42,103 nt of DNA from positions 1 through 42,103 of the forward strand of contig NZ_JAFBAR010000113.1 of NCBI RefSeq assembly GCF_019247635.1. Reading direction: 5' to 3'. Both the position numbers and the translations under genes were made by a program. The notes beneath the pieces are model-generated. The model was not told the origin of the DNA. It searched no databases and worked only from the letters and a program-made list of their open reading frames with translations. Origin of the DNA: Mycobacterium sp. (GTDB lineage: Bacteria > Actinomycetota > Actinomycetes > Mycobacteriales > Mycobacteriaceae). The stretch's first letter is position 1, and each line of letters starts with the position of its first letter. This document shows positions 1-13,898 of this stretch, piece by piece.

Positions 1-1
1 G

Positions 2-2577
<2,576 letters not shown>

Positions 2578-2672
2578 GTTCCGCCGGGTCGGCTTGTCGG
2601 CCTTTTGCCGCGTCGCCGCGTGTGCTCGCCGCGCGTGCTCGCCGCGGCTGTCCTGCGGCCGTCCTGCCTGCA

Positions 2673-2740
2673 CCGAGCGTGAACTCTGGGCGAAAATCGC
2701 GCCCGATTTTCGCCGTCACGTCACGCTCGGCGGGTGCTCG
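2673..2740. repeat. 68-bp nested palindromic repeat, copy 1
   Basis: The outer arms are CCGAGCGTGA (2673-2682) and TCACGCTCGG (2721-2730). The inner arms are GGCGAAAATCG (2689-2699) and CGATTTTCGCC (2704-2714), separated by a 4-nt loop. The element ends with CGGGTGCTCG. It matches copy 2 at all but one position. The AAAATC core is strikingly AT-rich for this genome. It could form a stable hairpin in RNA or DNA. Function is unknown; dispersed intergenic element, terminator or protein-binding site are all possible. Confidence 0.85.
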
Positions 2741-2774
2741 CGCGGCCCGTCCGCGGCCATCCGCATACCGTTCG

Positions 2775-2842
2775 CCGAGCGTGAACTCTGGGCGAAAATC
2801 GCGCCCGATTTTCGCCCTCACGTCACGCTCGGCGGGTGCTCG
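2775..2842. repeat. 68-bp nested palindromic repeat, copy 2
   Basis: This is the second copy of the element at 2673, starting 102 bp downstream. The outer arms are 2775-2784 and 2823-2832; the inner 11-bp arms are 2791-2801 and 2806-2816. The only difference I find from copy 1 is a G to C change just after the inner hairpin. The 34 bp between the copies is unrelated sequence. Confidence 0.85.
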
Positions 2843-2912
2843 GCGGCGGCCCGTTCACCCGTCTGAGCAGGCCCGCAAGCGAATCGCAAGGAAACGCCCG
2901 CACAGTTAACTC

Positions 2913-4235
2913 ATGCCACAGGGGGCACAGTGGATCGCCACCGCACGCATGCTGCGGCGCGCTGGGTTCGGGGTCAGCGGACCCGAGGTCGACGCGGCGG
3001 TCAAGCGCGACTGGCCGACGTACGTCGACGCCATGCTGGCCGCCGACCCCGACGCCGACCCGAGCGCGGTGGCCACCCCGATGCCGGCGCTGAGCCAGCC
3101 GAGCGCACCCGGTAAGAAGGCGACGCCGGCGGCGCGCAAGGAATATAACCAGCAGCTCACCGAGCAGGAGACGGTGCTGTCGCGCTGGTGGCTGCAGCGC
3201 ATGGTCGCCGTCCAGCAGCCGGTGCATGAGAAGCTGACGCTGTTGTGGCACAACCACTTCGCCACCTCCGCGCAGAAGGTGCGGTCGGCTGCCCACATGG
3301 CGGCGCAGAACCAAAAGCTGCGCGCCCTGTCGCTCGGTGATTTCCGAACCCTGGCATACACGATGCTGACCGACGCCGCGATGTTGCGCTGGCTGGACGG
3401 GCAGGCCAATACCGCCAAGGCTCCCAACGAGAACCTCGCCCGGGAATTCATGGAGCTGTTCGCGCTGGGCCATGGCAACGGCTACACCGAGGACGACGTG
3501 CGCAACGGCGCCCGGGCGCTGACCGGGTGGGTGATCGGCCCCGGCGGTGAGACCTCGCTGACCCCCAAACGGCACGACGCGGGCGCCAAGACGCTGTTCG
3601 GCGTCACGGGCAATTTCGATGCCGGCAGTTTCTGTGACGCGGTGCTGGGTCAGCCCAAGTCGGCGGAGTATGTCGCGGGGCGCCTGTGGCAACAACTGGC
3701 TTCCGACGACCCGCCGTCATCGCAGGCACTCGACCGGGTCGTCTCGGCGTACGGGCCGCGGCGCAGCCTGCGCGCGATGACCCGGGCGATCCTCACCGAT
3801 AGCGAGTTCATCGGCGATCGGGCCGCCCCAACCGGCAGGGTCAACACCCCGGTGGAGTGGCTGGTCGGGGTGCTGCGCACGCTCCAGGTGCCCTTGGATG
3901 ATCCCAAACAGCTGAAGCTGGCCGAGGCGACGTTGCGAGCGTTGGGCCAGCGCCCCTTCTATCCGCCCAGCGTGGGCGGGTGGCCCAGCGGTCAGGCGTG
4001 GCTGTCTACCGCTAGCGCCGGCGCCCGACTGCGCGCCGCGACTCAGCTGGCGAGCGCCGGCGATCTGTCCGGCGTCGAAAGCGTCGGCCCCGGTGATCGC
4101 ATCGACGCGGCCGGCTACCTGATCGGGGTCGGCGCGTGGTCGCAGCGCAGCGCCGAGGCGCTCAGACCTTTGGTGAACCGGCCGGCACAACTCGTCGCCG
4201 CCGCCGTCAACACGCCCGAATACCTGACGTCCTAG
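2913..4235 (+). CDS. DUF1800 domain-containing protein
   Basis: This 440-residue protein belongs to the DUF1800 family, whose function is unknown. Diagnostic features are an N-terminal ARMLRRAGFG segment, the central block WHNHFATSAQKV, and the signature NENLAREFMELFALG followed by a YTEDDVRNGARALTGW segment, roughly at residues 175-210. A conserved RHDAGAKTLFG stretch follows. There is no signal peptide or membrane helix. It is followed after 10 nt by a DUF1501 protein, the standard partner of DUF1800 in many bacteria, so the two form an operon and probably act together on a secreted or surface process. The start ATG gives the expected family N-terminus, although no good ribosome-binding site is close. 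From memory, this pair is not found between pknG and ackA in M. tuberculosis. Confidence 0.9.
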   Translation: MPQGAQWIATARMLRRAGFGVSGPEVDAAVKRDWPTYVDAMLAADPDADPSAVATPMPALSQPSAPGKKATPAARKEYNQQLTEQETVLSRWWLQRMVAVQQPVHEKLTLLWHNHFATSAQKVRSAAHMAAQNQKLRALSLGDFRTLAYTMLTDAAMLRWLDGQANTAKAPNENLAREFMELFALGHGNGYTEDDVRNGARALTGWVIGPGGETSLTPKRHDAGAKTLFGVTGNFDAGSFCDAVLGQPKSAEYVAGRLWQQLASDDPPSSQALDRVVSAYGPRRSLRAMTRAILTDSEFIGDRAAPTGRVNTPVEWLVGVLRTLQVPLDDPKQLKLAEATLRALGQRPFYPPSVGGWPSGQAWLSTASAGARLRAATQLASAGDLSGVESVGPGDRIDAAGYLIGVGAWSQRSAEALRPLVNRPAQLVAAAVNTPEYLTS

Positions 4236-4245
4236 CGAGAGTGCC

Positions 4246-5424
4246 ATGCCCGAAATCAATCGCCGCAAGTTCCTGCTCGCCAGCGCCGGCGTGGGCGCGG
4301 CCGGCGTGCTGTCCGGGGCCGTCGCGGTCAGCTGGCCCGACTTGATGCGGGCCGCGCAGGACCGGCCGCTGCCGGCAGGCGCCGGCGTGCTGGTCATCGT
4401 CTCGCTGTACGGCGGCAACGACGGGATCAACACCCTGATTCCCTACGCCGACAACGCATATCACGATTCTCGGTCGGACCTTGCGTACGCGGCGGCCGAC
4501 GTCCTGCACCTCGATCAGCAACTCGGGCTCAACCCTGCGATGAAGGGGCTGGCGCAGTTGTGGAACCAGCACCAGCTCGCGATCGTGCGCGGTGTCGGCT
4601 ATCCGCAGCCCGACCACAGCCACTTCCGGTCCATGGATATCTGGCAGACGGCTTCGCCAGCCGAACCGGTCTCGACCGGTTGGATCGGCCGCTGGCTCGA
4701 CGCCACCGGCGACGACCCGCTGCGCGCTGTCAACATCGGGCCCGTCCTGCCACCGTTGGCAGTCGGCCAAAAATACACGGCCGCAGCACTTTCCACGTCT
4801 CCCGGGACAGCGGCGGGCAGATTCGACACCATCATGGACGCGCTGGGCCGTGACGACCCCGGTGACAACCCGGCGATGGCGGCCGTGGCCAAGGCCTATC
4901 GCGCCGCGCGCACCACCGACTCCACCTTCAAGTCGGTCAAACCGTCTGACAAGGCACACAATTCGCTGGCCACGCAGTTGAGCATGGTGGCCGCCGCGGT
5001 GCGGGCCCGTGTCCCCACCCGGGTATACATCGTCCAACTCGGCGGGTTCGACACCCACGCCAACGAGCGCGACACCCAGCAGCGCCTGCTGACAACTTTC
5101 GACCAGGCCGTCAGCGGGTTCCTGCAGGAGATGGCCGGCACCAAGGTCGTGTTGATGGCGTATTCGGAGTTCGGGCGCCGGGTGAAAGCCAACGCGTCCC
5201 AGGGCACCGACCACGGCACCGCGGGGCCGGTCTTCGTCGCGGGTGCACCCGGCGGACCCGTCAAAGGCGGCTTCTACGGCGACGAGCCCAGCCTCACCGA
5301 CCTGGACAACGGCGACCTGAAGTACACCACCGACTTTCGCGACATCTACTACGAAGTGCTGGCGCGGACCGTCGGCACCGATCCCACGCCGTCGGTCGGC
5401 ACCGGCCGCAAGGCCCTGGGCTTC

Positions 5425-5436
<12 letters not shown>
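4246..5436 (+). CDS. DUF1501 domain-containing Tat-exported protein
   Basis: This 396-residue protein has a twin-arginine signal at the N-terminus ([14 protein letters not shown], Arg6-Arg7), an Ala/Gly-rich hydrophobic core, and then a mature DUF1501 domain. Family hallmarks are [18 protein letters not shown] after the signal, [14 protein letters not shown], and [20 protein letters not shown]. The Asp/His residues in these blocks resemble the metal ligands of the alkaline phosphatase/sulfatase fold, to which DUF1501 is distantly related; the actual activity is unknown. It should be exported folded, probably with a metal cofactor. A GAGAG ribosome-binding site precedes the ATG. Its 3' end overlaps the convergent ackA gene by 12 nt. 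Confidence 0.92.
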
Positions 5437-6559
<1,123 letters not shown>

Positions 6560-6567
<8 letters not shown>

Positions 6568-8668
6568 GGGCGTCCTGTGCCTGGATCGCGGTGATGGCCA
6601 CGGTGTTGACGATGTCTTCGACCAACGCACCCCGGGACAGGTCGTTGACCGGCTTGCGCAAGCCTTGCAGCACCGGCCCGATCGCGATCGCCCCGGCGGT
6701 GCGCTGCACCGCCTTGTAGGTGTTGTTGCCTGTGTTCAGGTCGGGGAAGATCAGCACCGTCGCGCGACCGGCCACGGGCGAATCACCCAGCTTGGTGGCC
6801 GCGACGGACAGGTCCACCGCGGCGTCGTATTGGATTGGTCCCTCCACCAGCAGTTCAGGCTCCCGCTCGCGCACCAACTCCGTTGCCGCCCTGACCTTGT
6901 CGACGTCGGCGCCGGAGCCCGAGTCGCCGGTGGAGTAGGACAGCATGGCAACGCGGGGCTCGATGCCGAACTGGGCCGCGGTGCGCGCGGAGCTGATCGC
7001 GATATCGGCGAGCTGTTCGGTGCTGGGGTTCGGGATGATCGCGCAGTCACCGTACGCCAGCACCCGATCGGACAGGCACATCAGGAAGATGCTGGACACC
7101 GTCGAGACGCTGGGAACGGTTTTGATGATCTCCAACGCCGGCCGCACGGTGTGCGCCGTGGTGTGCACGGCTCCCGAGACCATCCCGTCAACCAACCCGT
7201 TGTACACCATCATGGTTCCGAAATATGTTGAATCGCGGATGATCTCGTGGGCCTGCTCGGTGGTGATGCCCTTGGCCTTGCGTAATTCGGCGTATTGGTC
7301 ACCGAACTTGTCGAGCAGTTCGCTGGTGCGCGGGTCGGTCACGTCCGCACCATCCAGGTTGACGCTGAGTTCGGCAGCGCGCGAACGGATCTGGGCCTCG
7401 TCGCCTAGAATGGTCAGATCCGCAACGCAGCGCTGCAGCAACCGCCCGGCCGACTTGAGGATGCGGTCGTCGTCTCCTTCGGGCAGGACGATCCGCTTGC
7501 GGCGCGAACGCGCCTGCTGCTGCAGCCGCCGGGTGAACATCTGTGGCGTGGTGACGGTCGGGATCGGGATCGCCAGCTGCGCCAACAGGTCGTCGACATC
7601 GATATGGCGGTCCACGAGTTCCAGCGCGGTGTCGATCTTGCGTTGCGACGTCGCGGTGACCCGCCCGCGGGCCTTGGAGGCCGCACTGGCCGTGTCGTAG
7701 GTGCCCAGTACGGTGGTGATGATCGGCAACCGCAGACGCAGGCCCGTAACCAGCGCCGCGATGGACGGATGCAGCTCGAACCCGCCGTTGAGGACGATGC
7801 ACGACAGCGACGGAAATCCTTCGGCCGCATGGGCACTCGCGACCGCGAGCACCACGTCGGAGCGGTCGCCAGGGGTGATCACGGCCATGCCGTCCCGCAA
7901 CCGCTCCAGGACGTGGTCAGCGGTCATCCCGGCGACCAGCACGCCCATCACCTCGCGGTCGCGCAGCGCGACGTCGCCGCTGACCACCGTGCCACCCACG
8001 GCCTCCCGCAGTTCGGCTACCGTCGGCGCGGACAACAGGGGTTCTTCGGGCAGCACGTAGCTGCGCAGGGCGGGCGGAAGGGCCTCCGCCAGGGCACGTG
8101 AGACCGCATCAACGTCCGTGGGCTCGCACCGGTTGGCCACCACCGCGGCGGTGTGGGCCCGTTGGGCGGATAACTCCGACAGGCAGACCGCCACGACACT
8201 GGCGATCTCGGCGGGCGTGCGGTCCTTGCCGCGCACCGTCAACAGCACCGGCGCGCCGAGATTTACCGCGATCCGCGCGTTGACCGAGAGCTCCGCGGGG
8301 GTCGCCGAAATCCCCAGATCGGAGTAGTCGCTGCCGACGATCACCACCGCGTCGCACGCCTTGGCCATCGCCTGATACGAGTCGACGACGATGGCGATCG
8401 CGGCGTCAGGGTCGTCGTGCAGCTGCTGATAAGTCACGCCCACGCATTGCTCATATGGCAGCCCCGCGGTGGAGTGCTCCAGCAGCAGCTCCAGGATGTA
8501 GTCCCGCTGCCCCCCGGCGTCCTGCCGCGTAATCGGCCGAAACACACCGACTTTGGCGACGGCCGCTGCCAATCGATGCAGCAGGCCGAGCGCGATCGTC
8601 GACTTGCCCGTCTCCGGTTCGGGCGCGGCGATGTAGATCGCCGAACCCAGCACCACGGTTTCAGCCAA
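6560..8668 (-). CDS. pta: Phosphate acetyltransferase Pta
   Basis: This 702-residue protein converts acetyl-CoA + Pi to acetyl phosphate + CoA. The N-terminal part has a P-loop-like start ([19 protein letters not shown]) of the BioD/AAA type and a DRTGG regulatory region. The C-terminal ~330 residues form the catalytic PTA domain, starting near [16 protein letters not shown] and including the [15 protein letters not shown] and [16 protein letters not shown] blocks and the late [15 protein letters not shown] motif. The best start is TTG at 8668, which overlaps the fgd1 stop in the string TTGGCTGA (8 nt); no ATG fits. M. tuberculosis Pta is about 690 residues. The operon with ackA makes a complete acetate/acetyl-phosphate module. 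Confidence 0.96.
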
Positions 8669-9671
8669 GTCGCCGCAACCTGGGCGCCAAGTCCTTTTCG
8701 AAGAGTTCGAGGAAGCGACGCTGGTCGTGCCCGGGTGCGTGGAACACCAGATGATTGAGACCCCACGTCACGTACTGGCCGACCTTCTCGACGGCCTCGT
8801 CGGGATCCGACGCCACGATCCAGCGCTTGGCGATCTGCTCGATCGGCAGTGCGTCGGCGGCCTTCTCCATCTCGATCGGGTCGTCGATGCTGTGCTTCTG
8901 CTCGGCGGTGAGCGACAGCGGCGCCCAGAAGCGGGTGTTGTTCAGGGCCAGCTCTGGATCGGGATCGTAGGAGATCTTGATCTCGATCATCTTGTCGATG
9001 TCGTCGGGGTTGCGGTCGGCGGCCGCCGCGCCCTCTAAGACGGCAGGCATCAGCTTTTCGGTGTAGAGCTCCTCGCCCTTCCCGGAGGTGCAGATGAACC
9101 CGTCCCCCGCGCGCCCGGCGTATTTGGCCACCGCGGGGCCGCCAGCGGCGATGTAGACCGGCACCCCGCCTTCGGGCACGTCGTAGATGGAGGCGCCCTT
9201 GAGGCGGTAGTACTCGCCGTCGAAGTCGACGCGGTCGCCGCGCCACAGCTCGCGCATCAGCCGGACCGATTCGCGCAACCGCGCGAACCGTTCCTTGAAC
9301 TCGGGCCAACTGCCCTGATACCCGGTGGCGATCTCGTTCAGCGCCTCGCCGGTGCCCACCCCGAGGAAAACGCGTTGGGGGTAAAGGCAACTCATGGTCG
9401 CAAAGGCTTGCGCGATGACGGCGGGGTTGTATCGAAAGGTCGGGGTGAGCACCGAGGTGCCCAGCTGGATCCGTTCCGTGCGCTCGCCGACGGCGGTCAT
9501 CCACGCCAGCGAAAACGGCGCGTGCCCGCCCTCGTGGCGCCACGGCTGGAAATGGTCGCTGACAGTGGCGCTGTCCATGCCGTGAGCTTCGGCGGCAACG
9601 GCAATTTCGACGAGCTCACGCGGTGCGAATTGTTCGGCTGATGCTTTATATCCGAGTTTCAGTTGAGCCAC
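8661..9671 (-). CDS. fgd1: F420-dependent glucose-6-phosphate dehydrogenase
   Basis: This 336-residue protein has the same length as M. tuberculosis Fgd1 (Rv0407) and is nearly identical to it from memory. It oxidises glucose-6-phosphate to 6-phosphogluconolactone while reducing coenzyme F420, supplying F420H2 for nitroreductases such as Ddn and for redox defence. It is a luciferase-like TIM barrel: [19 protein letters not shown] at the start, [19 protein letters not shown], the [20 protein letters not shown] block, and a [19 protein letters not shown] segment near the end. The start is GTG with GGGAG 12 nt upstream. A nearer ATG is out of frame. It is the first gene of the fgd1-pta-ackA operon and is divergent from the metallo-beta-lactamase-fold gene. 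Confidence 0.97.
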   Translation of the reverse strand: MAQLKLGYKASAEQFAPRELVEIAVAAEAHGMDSATVSDHFQPWRHEGGHAPFSLAWMTAVGERTERIQLGTSVLTPTFRYNPAVIAQAFATMSCLYPQRVFLGVGTGEALNEIATGYQGSWPEFKERFARLRESVRLMRELWRGDRVDFDGEYYRLKGASIYDVPEGGVPVYIAAGGPAVAKYAGRAGDGFICTSGKGEELYTEKLMPAVLEGAAAADRNPDDIDKMIEIKISYDPDPELALNNTRFWAPLSLTAEQKHSIDDPIEMEKAADALPIEQIAKRWIVASDPDEAVEKVGQYVTWGLNHLVFHAPGHDQRRFLELFEKDLAPRLRRLG

Positions 9672-9737
9672 TCGTCATTTCTACTCCCTATGCTCGCGAC
9701 CCGCCGCGCCCGGCTTCGCCGCGCTTGCGATCGCTCC

Positions 9738-9743
9738 TACACT
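9738..9743 (+). promoter_or_regulatory. Predicted -10 element for a leaderless transcript
   Basis: TACACT (TANNNT class) lies exactly 7 nt before the ATG at 9751. This places the expected transcription start on or next to the A of the start codon. No ribosome-binding site is present, in agreement with leaderless translation. Confidence 0.55.
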
Positions 9744-9750
9744 CGCGGGC

Positions 9751-10494
9751 ATGGAGACTGAACTCGTTCAGATCACCGACATTGTTCACCTCGCGCGCGG
9801 TCACGCGGTCAACTGGACATTGGTCACCGACGACACGGGTGTGGTGTTGATCGACGCCGGATATCCCGGGGACCGTGACGAGGTGCTGGCCTCGCTGCGC
9901 AAGCTGGGCTATGGGCCCCCAGACGTGCGCGCGATCCTGCTCACCCACGCGCACATCGACCACCTGGGGTCGGCGATCTGGTTCGCCCGCGAGCACGGCA
10001 CCCCGGTGTACTGCCATGCCGACGAGGTGGGGCACGCCAAGCGCGAATACCTTGAGCAGGTCTCGGTTTTGGATATCGCGCTGCGCGTCTGGCGACCTCG
10101 CTGGGCCGTATGGACGGCGCACGTAGTGCGCAGCGGCGGCCTGATCCGGGACGGGATACCGACCGCCCAGGCGCTGACCGCCGACGTCGCCGCCGGCCTG
10201 CCGGGCCACCCGAGGGCCGTTTTCACTCCGGGCCACACCAACGGGCACTGCTCATATCTGGTCGACGGGGTGCTGGCCAGCGGAGACGCGCTGGTCACCG
10301 GCCATCCGCTGATGCGACAGAGCGGGCCGCAACTGCTGCCGGCGATCTTCAGCTACAGCCAGGAGCGTTGCGTCCGCAGCCTGGCCGCGCTGGCCCTGCT
10401 GGAAACCGAGATTCTGCTGCCCGGCCACGGCGACGTGTGGCGCGGTCCTATCCGCGAGGCCACCCAGGCCGCTCTGAACAAAGCGGCGTCCTAG
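9751..10494 (+). CDS. MBL-fold metallohydrolase (Rv0406c-like)
   Basis: This 247-residue metallo-beta-lactamase-fold protein carries the zinc motif H66-x-H68-x-D70-H71 in LLTHAHIDHLGSA. Further metal-ligand regions are FTPGHTNGHCSYLVDG, with the GDAL Asp close behind, and a C-terminal LLPGHGDVW. It is probably a dinuclear zinc hydrolase acting on an ester, thioester or similar substrate; the family does not imply beta-lactam hydrolysis. It corresponds in position and sequence to Rv0406c, divergent from fgd1. It converges on the flavin-monooxygenase operon, with 4 nt between the stops. The substrate is unknown. Confidence 0.93.
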   Translation: METELVQITDIVHLARGHAVNWTLVTDDTGVVLIDAGYPGDRDEVLASLRKLGYGPPDVRAILLTHAHIDHLGSAIWFAREHGTPVYCHADEVGHAKREYLEQVSVLDIALRVWRPRWAVWTAHVVRSGGLIRDGIPTAQALTADVAAGLPGHPRAVFTPGHTNGHCSYLVDGVLASGDALVTGHPLMRQSGPQLLPAIFSYSQERCVRSLAALALLETEILLPGHGDVWRGPIREATQAALNKAAS

Positions 10495-10498
10495 CCCG

Positions 10499-11728
10499 CT
10501 AGCCCAGGTGCTCGCGCAGCGTGTGTCCGGCATACTCCGTCCGGAACGCACCCCGCTCCTGCAGCAGCGGAACCACCCGGTCGACGAACTCGTCGAGGCC
10601 GTGCGGCGCCAGGATGAAGCCGTCGCAGGCATCGGCCTGGACATAGCGGTCGATCTCCTCGGCGAGGTGCGCCGGGGTGCCCACGAACTGCTGGCGACTG
10701 GTGACGGCGATGACCAGTTCGCGGATCGACAGGTTTTGGGCCTGCGCGCGGTCGCGGTATTGGCGCACCACCGCGGCCGAGTTCGCGATCGGATCGATAG
10801 CGGGTAGCGGGCCGTCCGGGTCGTACTGCGACAGGTCTCGACCCCATACCCGCTCCAGCATCGCGATGGCTGCGGCGCGGCTCACCTGCTGATAGCGGAT
10901 GTGTCGCGCCCTGTCCTCCGCGTCGTCGGTGGTGTCACCGATGACGAAGGCCGTGGCCGCAAAGACCTTGAGCCGGTTCGGGTCTCGACCGCAGTCCTTC
11001 GCGCGGCCCTTCACGTCAGCGTAGTGGTGCCGCCCGTCCTGCACCGACGCGTGCAGGGTAAACAGGGCGTCGGCGTACCGGGCGCCAAAAGCGCGACCCT
11101 CCGCGGAGTCGCCAGCGTGCAACAGCACCGGATGCCCCTGCGGTCCCGCGGGCAGTGTCGCGAAACCCCGCACGTCGAAGTGCACACCCCGGTATTCGAC
11201 GGCGCGGATGCCGTTCGGGTCGACGTAGACGCCGTCTTGCGCATCCGCCAGCACCGCACCCGGCGCCCAGCCGTCCCAGAACTTTCGCGCCGCGATCAGA
11301 AACTCCTCGAGCCGCTGGTATCGGTCGGCAGGGTCGAGAAAGGCGCCGCGCCGGAAGTTGGCACCGGTGAAGGCGTCCGATGAGGCGACAATGTTCCAGC
11401 CCGAGCGGCCGTCGGACAGGTGGTCCATCGTGGCGAATTGCCTTGCGACCTCGAATGGTTCGTTGAAGGTGGTGTCGATCGTCCCGGTCAGCCCGATCCG
11501 GTCGGTGACCCCCGCCAGGGCTGCCAGCACCGTGCAGGTGTCCAGCCGGCCCACCACGTCGAGGTCGTAGATTCGGTCGCGGTATTCGCGCCCTCGCGGC
11601 CCTTCGGCTAGGAGAAAATCGAACAGGCCACGTTCGGCGGTGCGCGCCAGGTGCACGAACGACTCGAATTCGACCGGGGAACCCACGCCCGGGAAATGCG
11701 CCGCCAAGTGAATCGGCTTGCGACTCAA
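10499..11728 (-). CDS. LLM-class flavin-dependent monooxygenase (NtaA/SnaA/DszA family)
   Basis: This protein is about 409 residues, of the luciferase-like monooxygenase superfamily and the NtaA/SnaA/DszA branch, which uses FMNH2 from a separate reductase to oxidise sulfur or nitrogen compounds. Hallmarks are KPIHLAAHFPGVGSP at the start, ARTAERGLFDFLLAEG, a FEVARQFATMDHLSDGRSGWN block ending in NIVASSDAFTGANF, and DPADRYQRLEEFL. I prefer TTG at 11728: it overlaps the upstream TGA by 4 nt (TTGA) and has AAGGTGGGG about 9 nt before it. The GTG at 11743 would give 5 more residues but places that ribosome-binding site over the start. It is the last gene of a six-gene coupled operon. The substrate is unknown. 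Confidence 0.88.
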   Translation of the reverse strand: MSRKPIHLAAHFPGVGSPVEFESFVHLARTAERGLFDFLLAEGPRGREYRDRIYDLDVVGRLDTCTVLAALAGVTDRIGLTGTIDTTFNEPFEVARQFATMDHLSDGRSGWNIVASSDAFTGANFRRGAFLDPADRYQRLEEFLIAARKFWDGWAPGAVLADAQDGVYVDPNGIRAVEYRGVHFDVRGFATLPAGPQGHPVLLHAGDSAEGRAFGARYADALFTLHASVQDGRHHYADVKGRAKDCGRDPNRLKVFAATAFVIGDTTDDAEDRARHIRYQQVSRAAAIAMLERVWGRDLSQYDPDGPLPAIDPIANSAAVVRQYRDRAQAQNLSIRELVIAVTSRQQFVGTPAHLAEEIDRYVQADACDGFILAPHGLDEFVDRVVPLLQERGAFRTEYAGHTLREHLG

Positions 11729-12843
11729 GGGATCAGACCCCACCTTTGCGCGATGAGTTCATGCGAGCGCAACCGGTCCTGGTGCCGGTGGGTCACCGAG
11801 GTGACGACGAGTTCGTCGGCGCGTGTCAACCGTTGCAGCGCGGACAGCCGCTCCGCGACCTCATCCGGATCACCCACAAATTGGGTTTCCAGCCTGTCTT
11901 TCACCACGGGCAGCTGTTCCTCGGTGAGCGGCGGACAATCGTCGGGATCCGGATAGGGCACGGCGCCGACGCCGGTTCGGATGGAATACACCCACTGCCC
12001 GTAGCCCGCGGCCAGACGCCGAGCGGTGGCGCTGTCGTCGGCGACGACGATGTCGGCGGACACCACAACGTAGGGGCGTTTCAGCGCGGCCGACGGGACG
12101 AACGCATCGCGGTACGCATCGATAGCCTCCAGAGCGGTCGCCGGAGTGATGTGATAGCTTGCGACGAACGGAAGCCCCTGCGCCCCAGCAAGTCTGGCGC
12201 TTTGACCCTTGGTGCTGCCGAAGATCCACGGTGTCAGTCCGGATCCCTCGCCCGGTACCGCGTGCACGTCAAAACCCTGGACTTGGTATGTACCGTCCAG
12301 CATCGCGATGATGTCGGCGAGTTGCTCGGCGAAGTCGGGCACCACCGCCTCCGGTTGCTGAAGAATCCCCATGGTTGCTTGGACCCGCTCCGTGTCGAGG
12401 AGTCCGCGCAGGTCGAACGGCAGCGGGATCACCACACCGTCGACCTCGCGCCACTGCCGCGGCGTGCGGCCCTTGACCGACGGCTGCTTCGGCTTGAAGC
12501 CGCTGTCGCGACGTTGCCCCCGGCCGACGCCCAAGTCGATCCGGCCCGGATAGAAGGCCTCGAGCATGCCGAAACTCTCGACCACCGCGGTGACCGTCGT
12601 GTAACCCAACTGCACCGCGGCCGCGCCCACGCGAATCGTGTTGGTAGCGGCCGCGATTTGGCCGATCAACACGGCCGGCGCCGAGCTGGCGACGCCGACG
12701 AAGTGGTGCTCGGCGATCCAGTAGCGACGAAAACCCCACCGCTCGGCGTGCTGGGCCAGGTCGATGGTGTTGCGCAGCGCCGTCGCAGCGTCGCCACCCG
12801 CGCTGATCGGCGCCAGGTCCAGGATCGACAGCGGGACGGTCAC
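11725..12843 (-). CDS. LLM-class flavin-dependent oxidoreductase (MsnO8-like)
   Basis: This 372-residue luciferase-like TIM-barrel oxidoreductase is of the MsnO8-like subgroup. Typical segments are [21 protein letters not shown] at the N-terminus, [39 protein letters not shown], and [20 protein letters not shown]. The residues of the C-terminal part ([15 protein letters not shown]) match the end of the barrel. The GTG start overlaps the stop of the previous gene as GTGA (12840-12843), so translation is coupled. In Bacillus a protein of this type (CmoO/YtmO) works with a NtaA-type partner and an acetyltransferase in breakdown of S-modified cysteines; that parallel is an inference here. Confidence 0.88.
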   Translation of the reverse strand: MTVPLSILDLAPISAGGDAATALRNTIDLAQHAERWGFRRYWIAEHHFVGVASSAPAVLIGQIAAATNTIRVGAAAVQLGYTTVTAVVESFGMLEAFYPGRIDLGVGRGQRRDSGFKPKQPSVKGRTPRQWREVDGVVIPLPFDLRGLLDTERVQATMGILQQPEAVVPDFAEQLADIIAMLDGTYQVQGFDVHAVPGEGSGLTPWIFGSTKGQSARLAGAQGLPFVASYHITPATALEAIDAYRDAFVPSAALKRPYVVVSADIVVADDSATARRLAAGYGQWVYSIRTGVGAVPYPDPDDCPPLTEEQLPVVKDRLETQFVGDPDEVAERLSALQRLTRADELVVTSVTHRHQDRLRSHELIAQRWGLIP

Positions 12844-13898
12844 CGCGGCACCGCCGCGTAGCGGTTGGGAGCCACCGGTAGGCGGAGTCGCTCGCGCAGG
12901 GTTTCACCGTCCCGGTAGCCGGTCCTGAACCGACCGGCTTTCTGCAGCAGCGGCACCACCTCGTCGACGATCACCGGCAGATCGGTGGCGTTGACCGCGG
13001 GCCGCAGCCGCGCGCCGTCGATGCCGAGGCGCTGCCAATCCAGCAGCATATCGACCAAATCCGGTGCACTGGTTGATATTACGAGACAGTCGGAACGAAA
13101 ATCGGCGTCACCACCGAACGACACCACCACGTCGGCGAACACCTTCAGGCCGTGCACCTCGTCGAGGATGGCGCGCAGCCCGGCGGCATCCATCGGCGTG
13201 ATGAAGACGACATCCGCGGTGGCTACCGCGAATTGGTAGGCCGGGCCCGCGTGGGCCAGTGCGGCCACCACGGGCTGGCCCTGCGGTGGCCGCGGCGTGA
13301 TCGACGGCCCCTTGACCGAGAAGTACTTTCCGGTGAAGTCGATGTGATGCAGCTTGTCAGTGTCGACGTGGTGTCCGGCCACGTCGGGGCGCACCTCGTC
13401 GTCCTCCCAACTGTCCCAGAGCCGGCGCACCACCTCGACGAAATCCCGGGCCTCGGGGAACAGGTCGGCGGCATCGACGGTTCGGCGGCCGAACAGCACC
13501 GCCTCGTGCGTCGTCACACTGACCCGAGGCTGCCAGCCCGCCCGGCCGCGTGACACATGGTCAAGCGTGGCAATGGATTTCGAGATATGAAAAGGCTCGG
13601 TGTGGGTGACCGTGGCCACCGGAACCAGCCCGATGTGCCGCGTCGCCGGGGCGATGCGCGCCGCCACCAGCACGGCATCGCCGCGGCCAGCCAGGCGTTT
13701 GGGATCGATGCGTTCGCGACGGCCCGGTTGCGGCATCAGGCTGTCGTCGATGGTGAGAAAGTCGAGCAACCCCCGCTCGGCGGTGACGGCCAACTCAGTC
13801 CAGTAGCGGCCGCTGAATGGCGACGGCGCCCGGGTGACCCGCCACGCCTGCGGGTTCCAGCCGTATCCGTCCAGTGCGACGGCCAGGTGAAACATCAT
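12840..13898 (-). CDS. LLM-class flavin-dependent monooxygenase (NtaA-like, second copy)
   Basis: This is a 352-residue second NtaA/SnaA-type protein, clearly diverged from the one at 10499. It shows [17 protein letters not shown] at the start, [40 protein letters not shown], and [20 protein letters not shown] followed by a [19 protein letters not shown] block. It is shorter than usual for the family (430-450), mainly in the C-terminal half. The ATG overlaps the GNAT stop (ATGA, 13895-13898); a second ATG follows at once. It probably needs a flavin reductase, which is not encoded in this operon. Confidence 0.87.
   Translation of the reverse strand: MMFHLAVALDGYGWNPQAWRVTRAPSPFSGRYWTELAVTAERGLLDFLTIDDSLMPQPGRRERIDPKRLAGRGDAVLVAARIAPATRHIGLVPVATVTHTEPFHISKSIATLDHVSRGRAGWQPRVSVTTHEAVLFGRRTVDAADLFPEARDFVEVVRRLWDSWEDDEVRPDVAGHHVDTDKLHHIDFTGKYFSVKGPSITPRPPQGQPVVAALAHAGPAYQFAVATADVVFITPMDAAGLRAILDEVHGLKVFADVVVSFGGDADFRSDCLVISTSAPDLVDMLLDWQRLGIDGARLRPAVNATDLPVIVDEVVPLLQKAGRFRTGYRDGETLRERLRLPVAPNRYAAVPR

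Larger units (their letters stand above)
2578..2912. other. 335-nt intergenic spacer with duplicated palindromes
   Basis: This non-coding spacer lies between pknG and the DUF1800 gene, which are co-directional. I see no convincing small gene. It contains two copies of a 68-bp element (2673-2740 and 2775-2842) built of nested inverted repeats. An AAGGAAA stretch near 2888-2894 lies about 18 nt before the DUF1800 ATG, too far to be a good ribosome-binding site. The hairpins could end pknG transcription, but no U-tract follows them. Confidence 0.7.

Noticed and set aside
11729..11743. GTG at 11743 as the start of the last monooxygenase gene
   Set aside because: It would place AAGGTGGGG over the start and make a 19-nt overlap; TTG at 11728 gives a 4-nt overlap and proper spacing. 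Not fully excluded.
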